A stretch of DNA of 64,000 nucleotides from Paenibacillus cellulosilyticus (GTDB lineage: Bacteria > Bacillota > Bacilli > Paenibacillales > Paenibacillaceae), in the NCBI RefSeq assembly GCF_003182255.1, contig NZ_QGTQ01000001.1:186001-250000 (forward strand), read 5' to 3'. A program made the translations under genes and the position numbers. The number at the start of each line of letters is the position of its first letter. The first letter of the stretch is position 1. This document shows positions 52,997-62,473 of the stretch, piece after piece. The notes under the pieces are model-generated. The model did no database searches. It saw only the letters and a list, made by a program, of their open reading frames with translations, and was not told the DNA's origin.

Positions 52997-54076
52997 TTAA
53001 TCAAACATTCGCTTAACCCGATCTTCCTTTTCAACCTTCTGCATATCGGATTCCACCATCCGCTTTACTAGCTCCGTAAACGGCGTCCTCGTTGGATTCC
53101 AGCCGAGCAGCGTTCTCGCCTTCGTAGGATCCCCTAGCAGCTGTTCAACCTCCGCTGGTCTGAAATATTTCGGATCCACTTCAACGATAGTCTCGCCAGT
53201 TGCTTTGTTGATGCCTTTCTCCTCAATGCCTGTACCTGTCCACTCAATCTCAATACCAACATGTTTGAACGCAAGTCCCACGAATTCTCGTACCGAATGC
53301 ATCTCACCCGTTGCGATGACGAAATCCTCTGGCTGGTTATGTTGGAGAATGAGCCACATGCATTCAATATAATCTTTTGCATAACCCCAGTCGCGCAAAG
53401 AATCAAGGTTACCGAGCGTCAGCATCTTTTGCTTACCTTGTGCTATACGGGCTGCTGCAATCGTAATCTTCCGCGTTACAAATGTTTCACCACGGCGTTC
53501 CGATTCATGGTTGAACAAAATGCCATTAACAGCAAACATATTATAGGATTCTCGATAGTTCTTTGTAATCCAGAAACCATAGATTTTCGCGACTCCATAT
53601 GGTGAACGTGGGTAGAACGGTGTCGTTTCGCGCTGCGGCACTTCTTGTACTTTACCGTACAATTCAGAAGTAGATGCCTGATAAACGCGAGTTTTCTCCG
53701 TTAGGCCAAGAATCCTCACAGCTTCAAGAATGTTCAGCGTACCTTTAGCATCTACATCGAGCGTATAACCTGGCATATCGAAAGAAACGCGTACATGAGA
53801 CTGAGCCGCAAGATTATAAATTTCATCCGGTTGAATTTCACCGATTAAACGCGTTACATTTAGAGCATCTGTAACATCCCCGTAGTGGAGATGAAAGCGT
53901 CCGTTGTTCAACAGTGCATCTGCTTCTTCTTCCGTAAGAAGATCCTCCAGACGCTCTTGGTTATAGGATGAGCTGCGGCGGATGACACCATGCACCTCAT
54001 AGCCCTTCTCTAATAGAAACTCCGCCAAGTATGATCCATCTTGCCCGGTAATTCCGGTAATGAGTGCTTTTTTCAT
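52997..54076 (-). CDS. gmd: GDP-mannose 4,6-dehydratase, full length
   Basis: First step from GDP-mannose to GDP-L-fucose, 359 aa. [19 protein letters not shown] at the N-terminus, [15 protein letters not shown] near residue 130 with the catalytic Thr-Ser-Glu, [10 protein letters not shown] near 156, and [15 protein letters not shown] near the end. GGAGG precedes ATG. Paired with fcl 27 bp downstream in coordinate terms, the partner that completes fucose synthesis. Confidence 0.96.
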   Translation of the reverse strand: MKKALITGITGQDGSYLAEFLLEKGYEVHGVIRRSSSYNQERLEDLLTEEEADALLNNGRFHLHYGDVTDALNVTRLIGEIQPDEIYNLAAQSHVRVSFDMPGYTLDVDAKGTLNILEAVRILGLTEKTRVYQASTSELYGKVQEVPQRETTPFYPRSPYGVAKIYGFWITKNYRESYNMFAVNGILFNHESERRGETFVTRKITIAAARIAQGKQKMLTLGNLDSLRDWGYAKDYIECMWLILQHNQPEDFVIATGEMHSVREFVGLAFKHVGIEIEWTGTGIEEKGINKATGETIVEVDPKYFRPAEVEQLLGDPTKARTLLGWNPTRTPFTELVKRMVESDMQKVEKEDRVKRMFD

Positions 54077-54103
54077 TATTTCCTCCGACGTTCTATGTCT
54101 AAG

Positions 54104-55045
54104 CTATTTTGCTGCCACAATCTTATTTTCCAAGAACCAGTTGTATGCACGGCGAATGCCTTCTTCCAGCGAAATCGACGCCTTCCATCCTAGTCCATTA
54201 ATTTTCGTCACATCGACCAGCTTACGAGGTGTACCGTCCGGCTTCGTTTCGTCGAATCGAATATTACCCGTGTAGCCTACGATCCGACCGATCGTTTCAG
54301 CCAATTCACGAATGGAAACATCCTCCCCGACTCCGATGTTGACAATTTCACTGTCCTCGTAGTTATTCATTAGGAACACACAGGCGTCAGCCAGATCATC
54401 CGAGTAAAGAAACTCCCGTTTCGGGGTACCTGTACCCCATACTTCCACATAAGGACTTCCGCTTTCCTTCGCTTCATAGAACTTTCGCATTAAAGCAGGA
54501 AGCACATGCGAGGACTGCAGATCGAAGTTATCGTTCTCTCCATACAGGTTAGTAGGCATCGCTGAGATATATTTCGTTCCATACTGCCGATTGTATGATT
54601 GGCACATTTTAATACCGGCGATTTTTGCAATTGCATATGGCTCATTCGTTGGCTCAAGTATACCTGTCAGCAAATGTTCTTCCTTCATTGGCTGAGGAGC
54701 AAACTTAGGATAAATACAAGTACTGCCCAAGAACAACAGCTTCTTAATACCCGTACGATAGGAGGCATCAATTATATTATTCTGAATCATCAAATTATCA
54801 CGTATAAAATCTGCAGGGTATGTATTGTTTGCAACAATCCCACCTACTTTAGCAGCGGCCAGGAATACGTACTCTGGCTTCTCTTGCTCAAAGAATCGCT
54901 CCACTTCCTGTTGATTCCGTAAATCTAGCTCTGAGCTTGTCCGATAAACGAGAGACGTATATCCCTCGCGTTCGAGTCTGCGAAGAATAGCAGACCCAAC
55001 AAGCCCCCTATGTCCAGCAATATAAATTTTAGCGTCTTTATTCAT
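54104..55045 (-). CDS. fcl: GDP-L-fucose synthase
   Basis: 3,5-epimerase/4-reductase that turns the Gmd product into GDP-L-fucose. From ATG 55045 (AAGGGAGAAG upstream) it is 313 aa: [24 protein letters not shown]-like [13 protein letters not shown] near 108, and [12 protein letters not shown] near 136. Upstream of gmd in the transcript, downstream of the priming transferase. Confidence 0.95.
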   Translation of the reverse strand: MNKDAKIYIAGHRGLVGSAILRRLEREGYTSLVYRTSSELDLRNQQEVERFFEQEKPEYVFLAAAKVGGIVANNTYPADFIRDNLMIQNNIIDASYRTGIKKLLFLGSTCIYPKFAPQPMKEEHLLTGILEPTNEPYAIAKIAGIKMCQSYNRQYGTKYISAMPTNLYGENDNFDLQSSHVLPALMRKFYEAKESGSPYVEVWGTGTPKREFLYSDDLADACVFLMNNYEDSEIVNIGVGEDVSIRELAETIGRIVGYTGNIRFDETKPDGTPRKLVDVTKINGLGWKASISLEEGIRRAYNWFLENKIVAAK

Positions 55046-55067
55046 GGTCTTCTCCCTTAATATGTTT

Positions 55068-55763
55068 CTAGTATGCATCCTTCGAGCCTAGCAGCACCCT
55101 AAAGGTTCGTAGAATAATTGTGAGGTCGAACCAAATACTCTTCTTCTTTATGTATGTCAAGTCCAAATCAACCATTTGATCAAAGCTTAACTCATTACGA
55201 CCACTAATTTGCCATAATCCTGTGCATCCCGGCTTGACCATCAGTCGTTGTTTATCATGGGGCGTATACTCCGCAACCTCCCGCGGCAGCGGCGGCCTAG
55301 GTCCCACCAAGCTCATGTTTCCTTGAAGTACATTCACCAGTTGCGGGAGCTCGTCGATGCTTGTCTTACGAATAAAACGACCGATTCTCGTCACGCGCGG
55401 ATCACGCTTCATCTTAAACATGGCACCTTCGATTTCATTCTGCTTCAGTAACTTCTCTAGCTGCTTATCCGCATCCCTTACCATAGAACGGAACTTAAAC
55501 ATCCGAAATGGTCGCTCATGCTTGCCTACCCTTGTCTGATAATAAAAGACTGATCCCTTCGGGTCATCCATCTTTATTATGATCGACACTACAATTAATA
55601 CAGGTAGTAATAGAATGATTCCAAATGTAGCACCAATAATATCAAGCATGCGCTTAGCTGCATCGTACAATGTCCATTGTCCATTTTCAGCTTCTGTAAG
55701 GTCTAATCTGATTTCATCGTTCACGATGATACTCTCCGCATCATTGCGACTGGTTGATAACAT
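55068..55763 (-). CDS. Undecaprenyl-phosphate sugar phosphotransferase (priming transferase)
   Basis: Transfers the first sugar phosphate to undecaprenyl phosphate, starting the repeat unit. From ATG 55763 it is 231 aa: one membrane helix (about 38-60), then the WbaP/WcaJ catalytic domain with [22 protein letters not shown] and [14 protein letters not shown] and C-terminal [11 protein letters not shown]. It has only the short form, without the extra membrane bundle. It is the first gene after the leader terminator at 55810-55860. Confidence 0.93.
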   Translation of the reverse strand: MLSTSRNDAESIIVNDEIRLDLTEAENGQWTLYDAAKRMLDIIGATFGIILLLPVLIVVSIIIKMDDPKGSVFYYQTRVGKHERPFRMFKFRSMVRDADKQLEKLLKQNEIEGAMFKMKRDPRVTRIGRFIRKTSIDELPQLVNVLQGNMSLVGPRPPLPREVAEYTPHDKQRLMVKPGCTGLWQISGRNELSFDQMVDLDLTYIKKKSIWFDLTIILRTFRVLLGSKDAY

Positions 55764-55809
55764 TGATCTACCCCTCTCCTTCAATGGATGTACCTGTGCA
55801 AATCTCATT

Positions 55810-55860
55810 AAAAACACGAGCTATACCTTCCTGCTCCAGCAGAAAAGCATAGCTCGTATT
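55810..55860 (-). terminator. Leader terminator ahead of the EPS operon
   Basis: On the minus strand ACGAGCTAT pairs with ATAGCTCGT across a structured loop and is followed by G and five T. It lies between galU and the priming transferase, so transcription entering the operon must pass it. Confidence 0.82.
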
Positions 55861-56016
55861 TTCAAATACAAAGATAAGAACAGGGCATCGAACCCCGCCT
55901 CACAACACACCATCGACGATGTACGTCTAAGGCCCAATAACCCACGGCGCATCCGAGTGCCTACGTTGATAACGGTCTAGTAGACATCACCTAATATGTA
56001 CCTGATTCGTGTTTAT
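55861..56016 (-). ncRNA. Structured leader, EAR-like antitermination element candidate
   Basis: About 150 nt with several small stems on the minus strand: GTCTA-C-TAGAC, CGTT-ATCA-ACG, GACG-TACAT-CGTC and GGG-loop-CCC around GTTCGAT. The block AGGTACATATTAGGTGATGTC near its 5' end resembles, from memory, the eps-associated RNA (EAR) of Bacillales, which drives processive antitermination through polysaccharide operons. The terminator directly downstream fits that use. The sequence gives no open frame. Class membership is unproven; a search with the EAR (epsC) model would decide. Confidence 0.55.
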
Positions 56017-56030
56017 TCTTGAACGGAAGA

Positions 56031-56909
56031 TTAACGTCTATAAGTTTTCAACAATTGTTGAATCGTGTTCAGCGTATGTTCTCTAAGACTATTATCCTGC
56101 AAAGCAAATTCTAATGTCGTATTGATAAAGCCAGGTAAATCTCCGACATCATATCGCTTGCCTTCATACTCATAAGCGTATACCTGCTGCATTTCATTGA
56201 GCGCTTGGATCGCATCCGTTAACTGGATCTCTCCTCCTACGCCTCTCTCCTGCTTCTCTAGCAGATCAAATATTTCTGGTGTTAATATGTATCGTCCCAT
56301 AATCGCTAGATTAGAAGGCGCTTGACCAAGCGGGGGCTTCTCAACAAGTTGATCAACCTCATATAATGGGCCACTCGGTTTCGAAGTTTTTACAATTCCA
56401 TACCGATCTGTCTCATGCTCAGCCACACGTTGTACCGCTATGACTGGACTCTGCACATTTTGATAGGTTCGAATCAGCTGACCGATGCAAGGAACCTCTG
56501 ATTTTACAATGTCATCACCAAGTAATACGGCAAATGGCTCATCATTGAAAAACTTCCTAGCTACCCAAATCGCATGTCCTAGCCCAAGAGGTTCTTGTTG
56601 ACGAATAAAGTGAATGTCCGCCATCTTTGAAGGCTTCTGCACCTTCTCCAACAGCTTGAGTTTTCCTTTCACCCGTAGGTTTTCCTCAAGCTCGAATGCG
56701 CTATCAAAATGATCCTCAATTGCACGTTTATGTTTGCCAGTTACAATTATTATGTCTTCAATACCCGCTGCAACCGCTTCTTCTACGATGTACTGAATCG
56801 TAGGTTTACTTAAGATCGGGAGCATTTCCTTAGGCATTGCTTTAGTAGCAGGCAAAAACCTTGTGCCCAAGCCCGCTGCAGGAATCAACGCCTTCCGAAC
56901 CGACTGCAT
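56031..56909 (-). CDS. galU: UTP-glucose-1-phosphate uridylyltransferase
   Basis: Forms UDP-glucose for Ugd and other glycan steps. From ATG 56909 it is 292 aa, with [20 protein letters not shown] near the start, the catalytic VEKP motif (QLVEKPPLG near residue 172) and DNSLREHT at the C-terminus. The start is set by GAGAGGTG six bases upstream; GTG 56918 lies inside that site. A 35-bp palindrome lies 48 bp upstream, and the EAR-like leader begins right after the stop. Confidence 0.96.
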   Translation of the reverse strand: MQSVRKALIPAAGLGTRFLPATKAMPKEMLPILSKPTIQYIVEEAVAAGIEDIIIVTGKHKRAIEDHFDSAFELEENLRVKGKLKLLEKVQKPSKMADIHFIRQQEPLGLGHAIWVARKFFNDEPFAVLLGDDIVKSEVPCIGQLIRTYQNVQSPVIAVQRVAEHETDRYGIVKTSKPSGPLYEVDQLVEKPPLGQAPSNLAIMGRYILTPEIFDLLEKQERGVGGEIQLTDAIQALNEMQQVYAYEYEGKRYDVGDLPGFINTTLEFALQDNSLREHTLNTIQQLLKTYRR

Positions 56910-56956
56910 GAAATGCACCTCTCTTTTACAATCTTGTATACTACGACATAAAGTCT

Positions 56957-56991
56957 AGTATTATATTACCACAGTGGTACTATAATACTAC
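56957..56991. promoter_or_regulatory. 35-bp near-perfect palindrome upstream of galU
   Basis: Arms of 17 bp match at 16 positions around a single central base: TAGTATTATATTACCAC, A, GTGGTACTATAATACTA. It contains TATAAT-like hexamers on both strands and lies between cpsD and galU. It could be a regulator site over a promoter or a processing hairpin; no T tail is present, so it is not a standard terminator. Confidence 0.72.
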
Positions 56992-57042
56992 TAAATTTCT
57001 CATCCAAGCAGTACATTAATCCTAAAAATTCAATTAAGTTAA

Positions 57043-57741
57043 TTAACTTTCATTACCATTGCCATAGTAATAGTAATAACCTTGTGATGATTTATTCCGT
57101 TTTACATTATTCATCACAACACCTAGTATCTTGGCATTAACTGTATCAAGGCCAGCTTTCGCTTTTAGAGCGGCGTCTCGCTTTACAGTTCCATGGTCCA
57201 TAACAAGAATGACACCATCGCTCTTGGATGCGATAAGTTGAGCATCTGTTACAGCTAATATTGGGGGCGTATCGATCAGTATAATGTCGAAATGCTTCTT
57301 CAAAGAATCGAGCAGCTCGCTCATTCGCTTCGACGATAGCATTTCAGCTGGATTAGGTGGAATTGGACCTGCAGTTACGATGAATAGATCCGATACATTC
57401 GTTTCCTGAATCACCTCTTGCATCTCACTTCTCCTCGATAGCAACGAGGACAGGCCTACGCGGTTAGAAGCGCGAAACGTATGATGCATAGTCGGCTTCC
57501 GCATATCAGCATCAATCAGCAGTACACGGCGTTCAGATTGAGCAAAGGTAATGGCCAAATTGGAGATCGTCGTCGATTTCCCTTCCCCTGGACCAGCGGA
57601 GGTAACAACAATAACTTGCATAGCCTCATCAATAGATGAAAAGTCAATGTTGGTCCTAAGCGTACGATACGCCTCCGATATAGGGGATCTTGGGTTGGCT
57701 AACGTAATAAGAGGTCGTCTATTATTTACCGACTGCGACAT
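57043..57741 (-). CDS. Bacterial tyrosine kinase CpsD/CapB (BY-kinase)
   Basis: Cytosolic ATPase/tyrosine autokinase that works with the CpsC adaptor in polysaccharide export and chain-length control. From ATG 57741 (AGGGG upstream) it is 232 aa. Walker A AGPGEGKSTTISNLA near 46, Walker A' LLIDADMRKP near 77, Walker B ILIDTPP near 153, and a C-terminal Tyr cluster GYYYYYGNG as autophosphorylation site. All key residues are present, in contrast to the homologue at 62474-63103. It overlaps cpsC by 20 bp. Confidence 0.93.
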   Translation of the reverse strand: MSQSVNNRRPLITLANPRSPISEAYRTLRTNIDFSSIDEAMQVIVVTSAGPGEGKSTTISNLAITFAQSERRVLLIDADMRKPTMHHTFRASNRVGLSSLLSRRSEMQEVIQETNVSDLFIVTAGPIPPNPAEMLSSKRMSELLDSLKKHFDIILIDTPPILAVTDAQLIASKSDGVILVMDHGTVKRDAALKAKAGLDTVNAKILGVVMNNVKRNKSSQGYYYYYGNGNES

Positions 57742-58558
57742 GCTCAATATCCCCTGCTTTCCGTGATACTCTTGACAATACATCGATTTGTCCTTGTTCG
57801 GACTGCTTTGCAATAATTGAAACATCTTGGTCTTGACCTAGCTCTGAGGGATTAACTCGATGAATCATTGCCAACATTGGGAGACCTAACAATTGCTGGA
57901 CGTCCTCTTCCGTCTTAACCGAATCATCCATATACTCAAGAAGGAACGTCACGCCTAAACTAATGAATAGTGCTAGCACGAACGCAATTACACAGTTCAA
58001 TACAACGTTTGGCGAAACTGGTTCAGCATTCACGTTTTCTTCCTTCGCATAGTTCAGGATCGAAACGTTCTTTACACTCATCAGATCAGGTATTTCAGTC
58101 TGGAATACTTTCGAAACAGCATTCACAATTTGTGCAGCCTTCTCGTAGGACTTATCTTGAACGACCAGCGTCATCACCTGAGTATTGTTTACAGAACTTA
58201 CACTTACCTTCTCGATCAAATCTTCCGAACTCAGCCCAAATTCCGGATACTGCTCTGCGACAACATCCATAATTGCGGGAGTTTTAATAATCTCTTTGTA
58301 TGTATCAATCAGCTTGATATTCGTAGTTACGGTATCTGAGTTGAGCTGCTGGATTTCTGGGTCAGATGTTTTTGTGACAATAATTTTCGTAGATGCTTCA
58401 TATTCAGGCTTAATGACAAACTTGCTAACGATACCGGACAATACCGTTGCTACCACGACCAAGGCTACTATCCACCACAAACGCTTACGAATGATTCGAA
58501 CGTAGTCCTTGATTTCTAGTTCTTTCACGTCATTCTCCCCCACGATCATTGGTTGCAT
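57722..58558 (-). CDS. Wzz/CpsC-type polysaccharide co-polymerase
   Basis: Membrane adaptor of 278 aa that activates the BY-kinase and sets chain length. Two membrane helices (about 28-50 and 190-212) bracket the extracytoplasmic Wzz domain (YEASTKIIVTKTSDPEI; SVSSVNNTQVMTLVVQD). The C-terminal cytosolic tail (about 213-278) is the usual kinase-binding segment. ATG 58558 is kept; ATG 58549 is nearly equal. Overlapping cpsD shows coupled expression. Confidence 0.91.
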   Translation of the reverse strand: MQPMIVGENDVKELEIKDYVRIIRKRLWWIVALVVVATVLSGIVSKFVIKPEYEASTKIIVTKTSDPEIQQLNSDTVTTNIKLIDTYKEIIKTPAIMDVVAEQYPEFGLSSEDLIEKVSVSSVNNTQVMTLVVQDKSYEKAAQIVNAVSKVFQTEIPDLMSVKNVSILNYAKEENVNAEPVSPNVVLNCVIAFVLALFISLGVTFLLEYMDDSVKTEEDVQQLLGLPMLAMIHRVNPSELGQDQDVSIIAKQSEQGQIDVLSRVSRKAGDIEHVAVGK

Positions 58559-58571
58559 TTTGACAAGATAA

Positions 58572-58604
58572 GCCCCCTCCCTGTTCTTCTCGAGAGGGGG
58601 CTAG
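58572..58604 (-). terminator. Possible terminator between SLH gene and cpsC
   Basis: On the minus strand AGCCCCCTC pairs with GAGGGGGCT-like arm (GGAGGGGGCT), followed by TATCTTG, a poor T run. It lies 14 bp before the cpsC start, and may reduce read-through rather than stop it. Confidence 0.5.
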
Positions 58605-58632
58605 ATCATATTCAGTACTACCTGATTGAAAC

Positions 58633-60744
58633 TTACTTCACTTGCAGTGTGCGGTACAGGATAACTGCCGCTTCTGCACGGGATGCATTATTGTTCGGGT
58701 TGAACTTACCAGCGTTGCCAATAACAATACCTTCTTGTGCAGCAAGTGCCACGCCAGCTTTCAACGTCGCATTGATCGAAGCTGCGTCACTGAATGCTTT
58801 CAGTGCAGCATCAACGTTCTCAACAGCTTTAACGTCTGTCTTAAGCGTCAGTGCACGTGCAATCATCGTTGCCATCTCAGCACGCGTAATCGTAGCATTC
58901 GGTGCGAATGTCGTTGTCGTGCGGCCGTTGATGATGCCCTTATTAGCTGCTGCTGCAACATAAGGAGCGAACCAATCCGTCGACTTCACGTCGCTGAAGC
59001 TCGAAGTAAGACCGGAGCTCTCAAGATCCAGAGCACGAACGAGCATCTTAGCGAACTCAGCGCGCGTTACGCTGCCTTTCGGATCAAACACGTTCTCGGA
59101 ACGGCCGGAGATTGCACCTTTCGCAGCCAGAACCTCGATTTGACGACCAGCCCACGATTTAACGGAAGCGATATCGCCAAACGTTACTTTGTTTTCAACA
59201 ACTACATAAGAGGAGAACGTATCGCGCGATTCCACGATCGTATCGCCATCTACTACGCCGCCTTCGAACGTCAGCTTGCCGTCCACAATTTTCGCAACGC
59301 TAAGCAGTTCTTTATCAACGCCATTCAGATTGCCAAGTGGAATACGTACTACAATCGGATTCACAAACTCATGCACATCTTGTCCACCCAGGGACAAGCC
59401 AAAGTTATATACAGAGGATACAGCAGGGTACCCTTCAACCGCTGGCTCAGTCGACGCATTCTTCGTTCCAACCGACAGGCCAAACGCCTTGCCATACTCA
59501 CTGCTGTTCGGAACCGACACTGTCAGACCGTTCATTGCAACGTTCAATTTGCCAAATGGCGATGCATTCAGCTTCTTCATTACTTCCTCGGACAGTTTGA
59601 CACTGATCGACGAGCTGTCGATATTTCCAAGGTTAATGGAGAATGCTCCAGCGGATGCTTTCTCATTAGAGCCCGCTGCTTTAAGTATCTGCTGCAGTTT
59701 CTCGAACGCCGCAATTACTGTATCTAGCTTCGATCCTACTACTTCGCTCGGATCAACCGAGGCGATACCGTTCGAAATCGTTACCAGCGCCGAAACGTTA
59801 ACTTCTCCGGAATCTTTCAGCACTTGGTTGAACAGGGCCAGAGCTTGTTTAGCAATTTCCAGTTTTTGCGCATCTGTTGCGCCGTCCAGCTTGCTAAGCA
59901 GATCGTCAAAGCTTTGATCCACAGCCGTGTTGCCTGTAACAGTTGACCCTGATGGGTTCGTTGTTGTTGTTGTTGTAGTCAATGTCGACAGATAAGCCAA
60001 TGCAATCGCTTCAGCAGCGTCATCAAACACGTCTGTACCAATTTCCGTTCTTAGTTGTTCTACTGCCTGTACAACATCGTCACCAGTGATGCCTGCATTT
60101 GTTACCAGTTCGCGAAGCTCAGATACCGTAGAAACAGACAATGCGCTGTTCAAAGCACCGTTAACAAGAGTTTTGCGTTCTGCGGAGCTCTTCGCTAGTG
60201 CAATCAACTGCGTCAGGCTCTTCGATTTCAACTGCTTACCGATGTACGACTCTGCGTCAACTGCAGCTTTGGCTACAGCATCAACCGTAATTGCCGATGT
60301 ATTCGTTACACCTACGCCTACCGCTGCGGACTTCAAAGCGTCGCGGTATTCGGTGTTCGTTTGAATTTCTTCCAAAGCGCTTACACTCAACGTTGTCGGA
60401 ATCGACAACAGGTCAACGACTAGATCAGCGAGCGCTGCACGGTTCTCATCCGATACATTTAATTTGTCCGCAATCGGACCCGCAATTGCAGCACGTTGGC
60501 TGCTTTCCAGGTTAATGATCGCTTGACGAGCAGTATTAACATCCGCTTTGCCTTGCGTCGAAAGTGCAGCGTATACCGTATTGAAGCGGTTTACAGCTTG
60601 TTGGCTGTAAGATACGCTGGCGAAAGCCGTTTGCGCGCCAATATGATTCGCCAGACCTTTCTCACTGAATGGGATACCTGCAAAACTTGTCGAAACGATC
60701 GCTGCTGCCAGCGAATACTTCAAAACCGTTCCTTTAACACCCAC
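58633..60744 (-). CDS. SLH-domain surface protein
   Basis: Exported wall protein of 703 aa, from GTG 60744 after GAGGTGATA. The N-terminus has a hydrophobic segment (LKYSLAAAIVSTSFAGIPFS) that probably serves as signal peptide. The long N-terminal part (about 45-300) is helical with Ala/Thr/Leu-rich repeats and a Thr/Gly linker (TTTTTTNPSGSTVTG) near 255-270; then a beta-rich domain (about 350-490). Three SLH domains occupy about 505-703 (VTRAEFAKMLVRALDLE; ITRAEMATMIARALTLK; ASRAEAAVILYRTLQVK). No enzyme motif was found. It is upstream of cpsC/cpsD on the same strand and has a sigma-A-like promoter with two palindromes upstream. Confidence 0.87.
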   Translation of the reverse strand: MGVKGTVLKYSLAAAIVSTSFAGIPFSEKGLANHIGAQTAFASVSYSQQAVNRFNTVYAALSTQGKADVNTARQAIINLESSQRAAIAGPIADKLNVSDENRAALADLVVDLLSIPTTLSVSALEEIQTNTEYRDALKSAAVGVGVTNTSAITVDAVAKAAVDAESYIGKQLKSKSLTQLIALAKSSAERKTLVNGALNSALSVSTVSELRELVTNAGITGDDVVQAVEQLRTEIGTDVFDDAAEAIALAYLSTLTTTTTTTNPSGSTVTGNTAVDQSFDDLLSKLDGATDAQKLEIAKQALALFNQVLKDSGEVNVSALVTISNGIASVDPSEVVGSKLDTVIAAFEKLQQILKAAGSNEKASAGAFSINLGNIDSSSISVKLSEEVMKKLNASPFGKLNVAMNGLTVSVPNSSEYGKAFGLSVGTKNASTEPAVEGYPAVSSVYNFGLSLGGQDVHEFVNPIVVRIPLGNLNGVDKELLSVAKIVDGKLTFEGGVVDGDTIVESRDTFSSYVVVENKVTFGDIASVKSWAGRQIEVLAAKGAISGRSENVFDPKGSVTRAEFAKMLVRALDLESSGLTSSFSDVKSTDWFAPYVAAAANKGIINGRTTTTFAPNATITRAEMATMIARALTLKTDVKAVENVDAALKAFSDAASINATLKAGVALAAQEGIVIGNAGKFNPNNNASRAEAAVILYRTLQVK

Positions 60745-60913
60745 TACTATCACCTCGTCGAATAAATGGTTATAACTTTCTTTGAGTATACAATTCCTTA
60801 ATATTCAAATTAAAAAAATATAATAGGAATCAATACTCATACACTACCTATTGTTCTATGTATACTACTCTTCCATGCTGACTGCACCTGATGCGCGAGA
60901 TTAATTGATATAG

Positions 60914-60944
60914 ATTCTACCATTCAAAAAAGTAAATGGTCAAT
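60914..60944 (-). promoter_or_regulatory. Sigma-A promoter of the SLH gene
   Basis: On the minus strand TTGACC (60939-60944), 18-bp spacer, TAGAAT (60914-60919); transcription would start near 60907, about 165 bp before the start codon. Confidence 0.65.
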
Positions 60945-60958
60945 TAATTATTACCTAA

Positions 60959-60975
60959 AGATACATATTGTATCT
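60959..60975. promoter_or_regulatory. Palindrome AGATACA-TAT-TGTATCT
   Basis: Perfect 7-bp arms with the same GATACA-N3-TGTATC core as the operators at 37523 and 39021. Its centre is 25 bp upstream of the -35 of the SLH promoter, an activator-like position. Confidence 0.68.
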
Positions 60976-61035
60976 AGGTATTTCGAATTATTCCGTGATA
61001 TTTTCTGCATTCTATCTGTTAATTTCATGTCAATA

Positions 61036-61050
61036 ATACATTTTGTATCT
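61036..61050. promoter_or_regulatory. Related palindrome ATACA-TTT-TGTATCT
   Basis: A second, less perfect TACA-N3-TGTA site 76 bp from the first. One arm is degenerate. It may be a weaker copy of the same operator. Confidence 0.5.
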
Positions 61051-61207
61051 AAAAATAACTGGGAATTCACTGCTGTTTTATTTCCCTAAATAGCATCTTA
61101 ACTTCAAATCAAGACCAAATCAGGTTGTCATGCATAGCCCTCTGACTTCCTCGCATACAATGAAATACTTTGAATCGAAGTAACAGTATTTGGGAAAGGA
61201 TGTGTAG

Positions 61208-62413
61208 TTGTTGGGAGATCCGAATTTATCAAATATTGGGCTTATTCAATCCGTTCATCCGCTAGAAGCTTACAATTATAACCCCCTCCCCATCGTTATC
61301 GTAGACGCTTCAGGCGTATGGGTAACCGATGCCGAAGGTGAAAGATATATGGATATGCTTAGCGCCTACTCTGCCTTGAATGCCGGCCATCGCCATCCAA
61401 GGCTAATACGCGCCTTGCTCAATCAGGCGATGCACGTAACACTGACTTCCCGTGCCTTCTATAACGAACCATATATTCGCCTATGTACCTCGCTTACTGC
61501 GTATACAAAGAAAGATGCTATTCTTCCGATGAACAGTGGCGCTGAGGCCATTGAGACTGCTATCAAAACAGCTCGTCGATGGGGATATCGGAACAAAGGG
61601 ATTGCAGATAATCAAGCAGAGATCATTGTTTGTGCTAACAATTTTCACGGAAGAACCATAACAGCCATTTCCTTTTCTTCTGAACAGTCATACAAGCATG
61701 ACTTCGGCCCGCTGACACCAGGCTTCCGAGTGATCCCTTATGGAGACATTGATGCACTTGAGCAGGCGATTACATCTAATACTGTCGCGTTCCTCGTTGA
61801 GCCAATCCAGGGAGAGGCAGGCATTATTTTACCTCCAGCCGGCTACCTATCTGCCGCCGCAACACTTTGTCGAGCTCATCAACTACTATTTATCGCAGAC
61901 GAGATTCAGACCGGCTTCGGGCGAACGGGCCGGCGTTTTGCTTGTGACTACGACAACGTCGTTCCCGATATCTATGTTCTTGGAAAAGCATTGGGTGGAG
62001 GTATTCTACCGATTTCAGCCATCGCAGCAAACCGCAATATTCTCGATGTTTTCGAGCCCGGCTCTCATGGATCGACATTTGGTGGCAATGCGCTTGCTTG
62101 TGCTGTTGCTATCGAAGCTATTGCTGTGGCAGAAGAAGAACAGCACGCTCAGCGTTCGGAAACGCTCGGGAACCGTCTGCTCGAATCCATTAAACAAATC
62201 TCGAATCCCATCATTCGGGAAGTTCGAGGGCGTGGTTTGTTTATTGGCATTGAGCTTACTATCCCTGCCCGCCCCATATGTGAACAGCTCATGAAACTCG
62301 GCTTACTCTGCAAAGAAACGCATGAGAGTACAATCCGATTGGCACCGCCGCTAACGATTTCAGATGATGAACTCAATTGGGCAATCGGCCGTCTTCGGCA
62401 GGCGCTTAGCTAA
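61208..62413 (+). CDS. rocD: Ornithine-oxo-acid aminotransferase
   Basis: PLP enzyme that moves the delta-amino group of ornithine to 2-oxoglutarate, giving glutamate semialdehyde, in arginine/proline metabolism. The 401-aa class III aminotransferase has [16 protein letters not shown] near 100, [12 protein letters not shown] near 198, [12 protein letters not shown] near 229, and PLP lysine in LGKALGGG near 259. It starts with TTG 61208 (or TTG 61211); AAAGGA lies just upstream. It stands alone on the plus strand inside the polysaccharide region. Confidence 0.93.
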   Translation: MLGDPNLSNIGLIQSVHPLEAYNYNPLPIVIVDASGVWVTDAEGERYMDMLSAYSALNAGHRHPRLIRALLNQAMHVTLTSRAFYNEPYIRLCTSLTAYTKKDAILPMNSGAEAIETAIKTARRWGYRNKGIADNQAEIIVCANNFHGRTITAISFSSEQSYKHDFGPLTPGFRVIPYGDIDALEQAITSNTVAFLVEPIQGEAGIILPPAGYLSAAATLCRAHQLLFIADEIQTGFGRTGRRFACDYDNVVPDIYVLGKALGGGILPISAIAANRNILDVFEPGSHGSTFGGNALACAVAIEAIAVAEEEQHAQRSETLGNRLLESIKQISNPIIREVRGRGLFIGIELTIPARPICEQLMKLGLLCKETHESTIRLAPPLTISDDELNWAIGRLRQALS

Positions 62414-62432
62414 CTAGAGCCAAACAAAAACA

Positions 62433-62468
62433 ACGCACCTATCGCTATTTAGCGATAAGTGCGTTTTT
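62433..62468. terminator. Bidirectional terminator
   Basis: ACGCAC-ct-ATCGCT pairs with AGCGAT-aa-GTGCGT, with TTTTT on the plus strand and T-rich sequence on the minus strand. It separates convergent rocD and the kinase-like gene. Confidence 0.87.
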
Positions 62469-62473
62469 AAATC

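Larger units (their letters stand above)
60745..61207. promoter_or_regulatory. Divergent control region between SLH gene and rocD
   Basis: About 460 bp, AT-rich and without open frames. It holds a minus-strand promoter TTGACC (60939-60944), 18-bp spacer, TAGAAT (60914-60919), and two TACA-N3-TGTA palindromes described separately. No clear promoter for rocD was found. Confidence 0.7.

Noticed and set aside
55880-55930. T-arm-like segment of a tRNA on the minus strand (CGGGG-TTCGATG-CCCTG)
   Set aside because: No matching acceptor stem, D-arm or anticodon arm can be placed around it; it is more likely a stem of the leader RNA.
55861-56016. c-di-GMP riboswitch ahead of the EPS operon
   Set aside because: The GGGNCAAA-type core and receptor pairings of the class I aptamer were not found.
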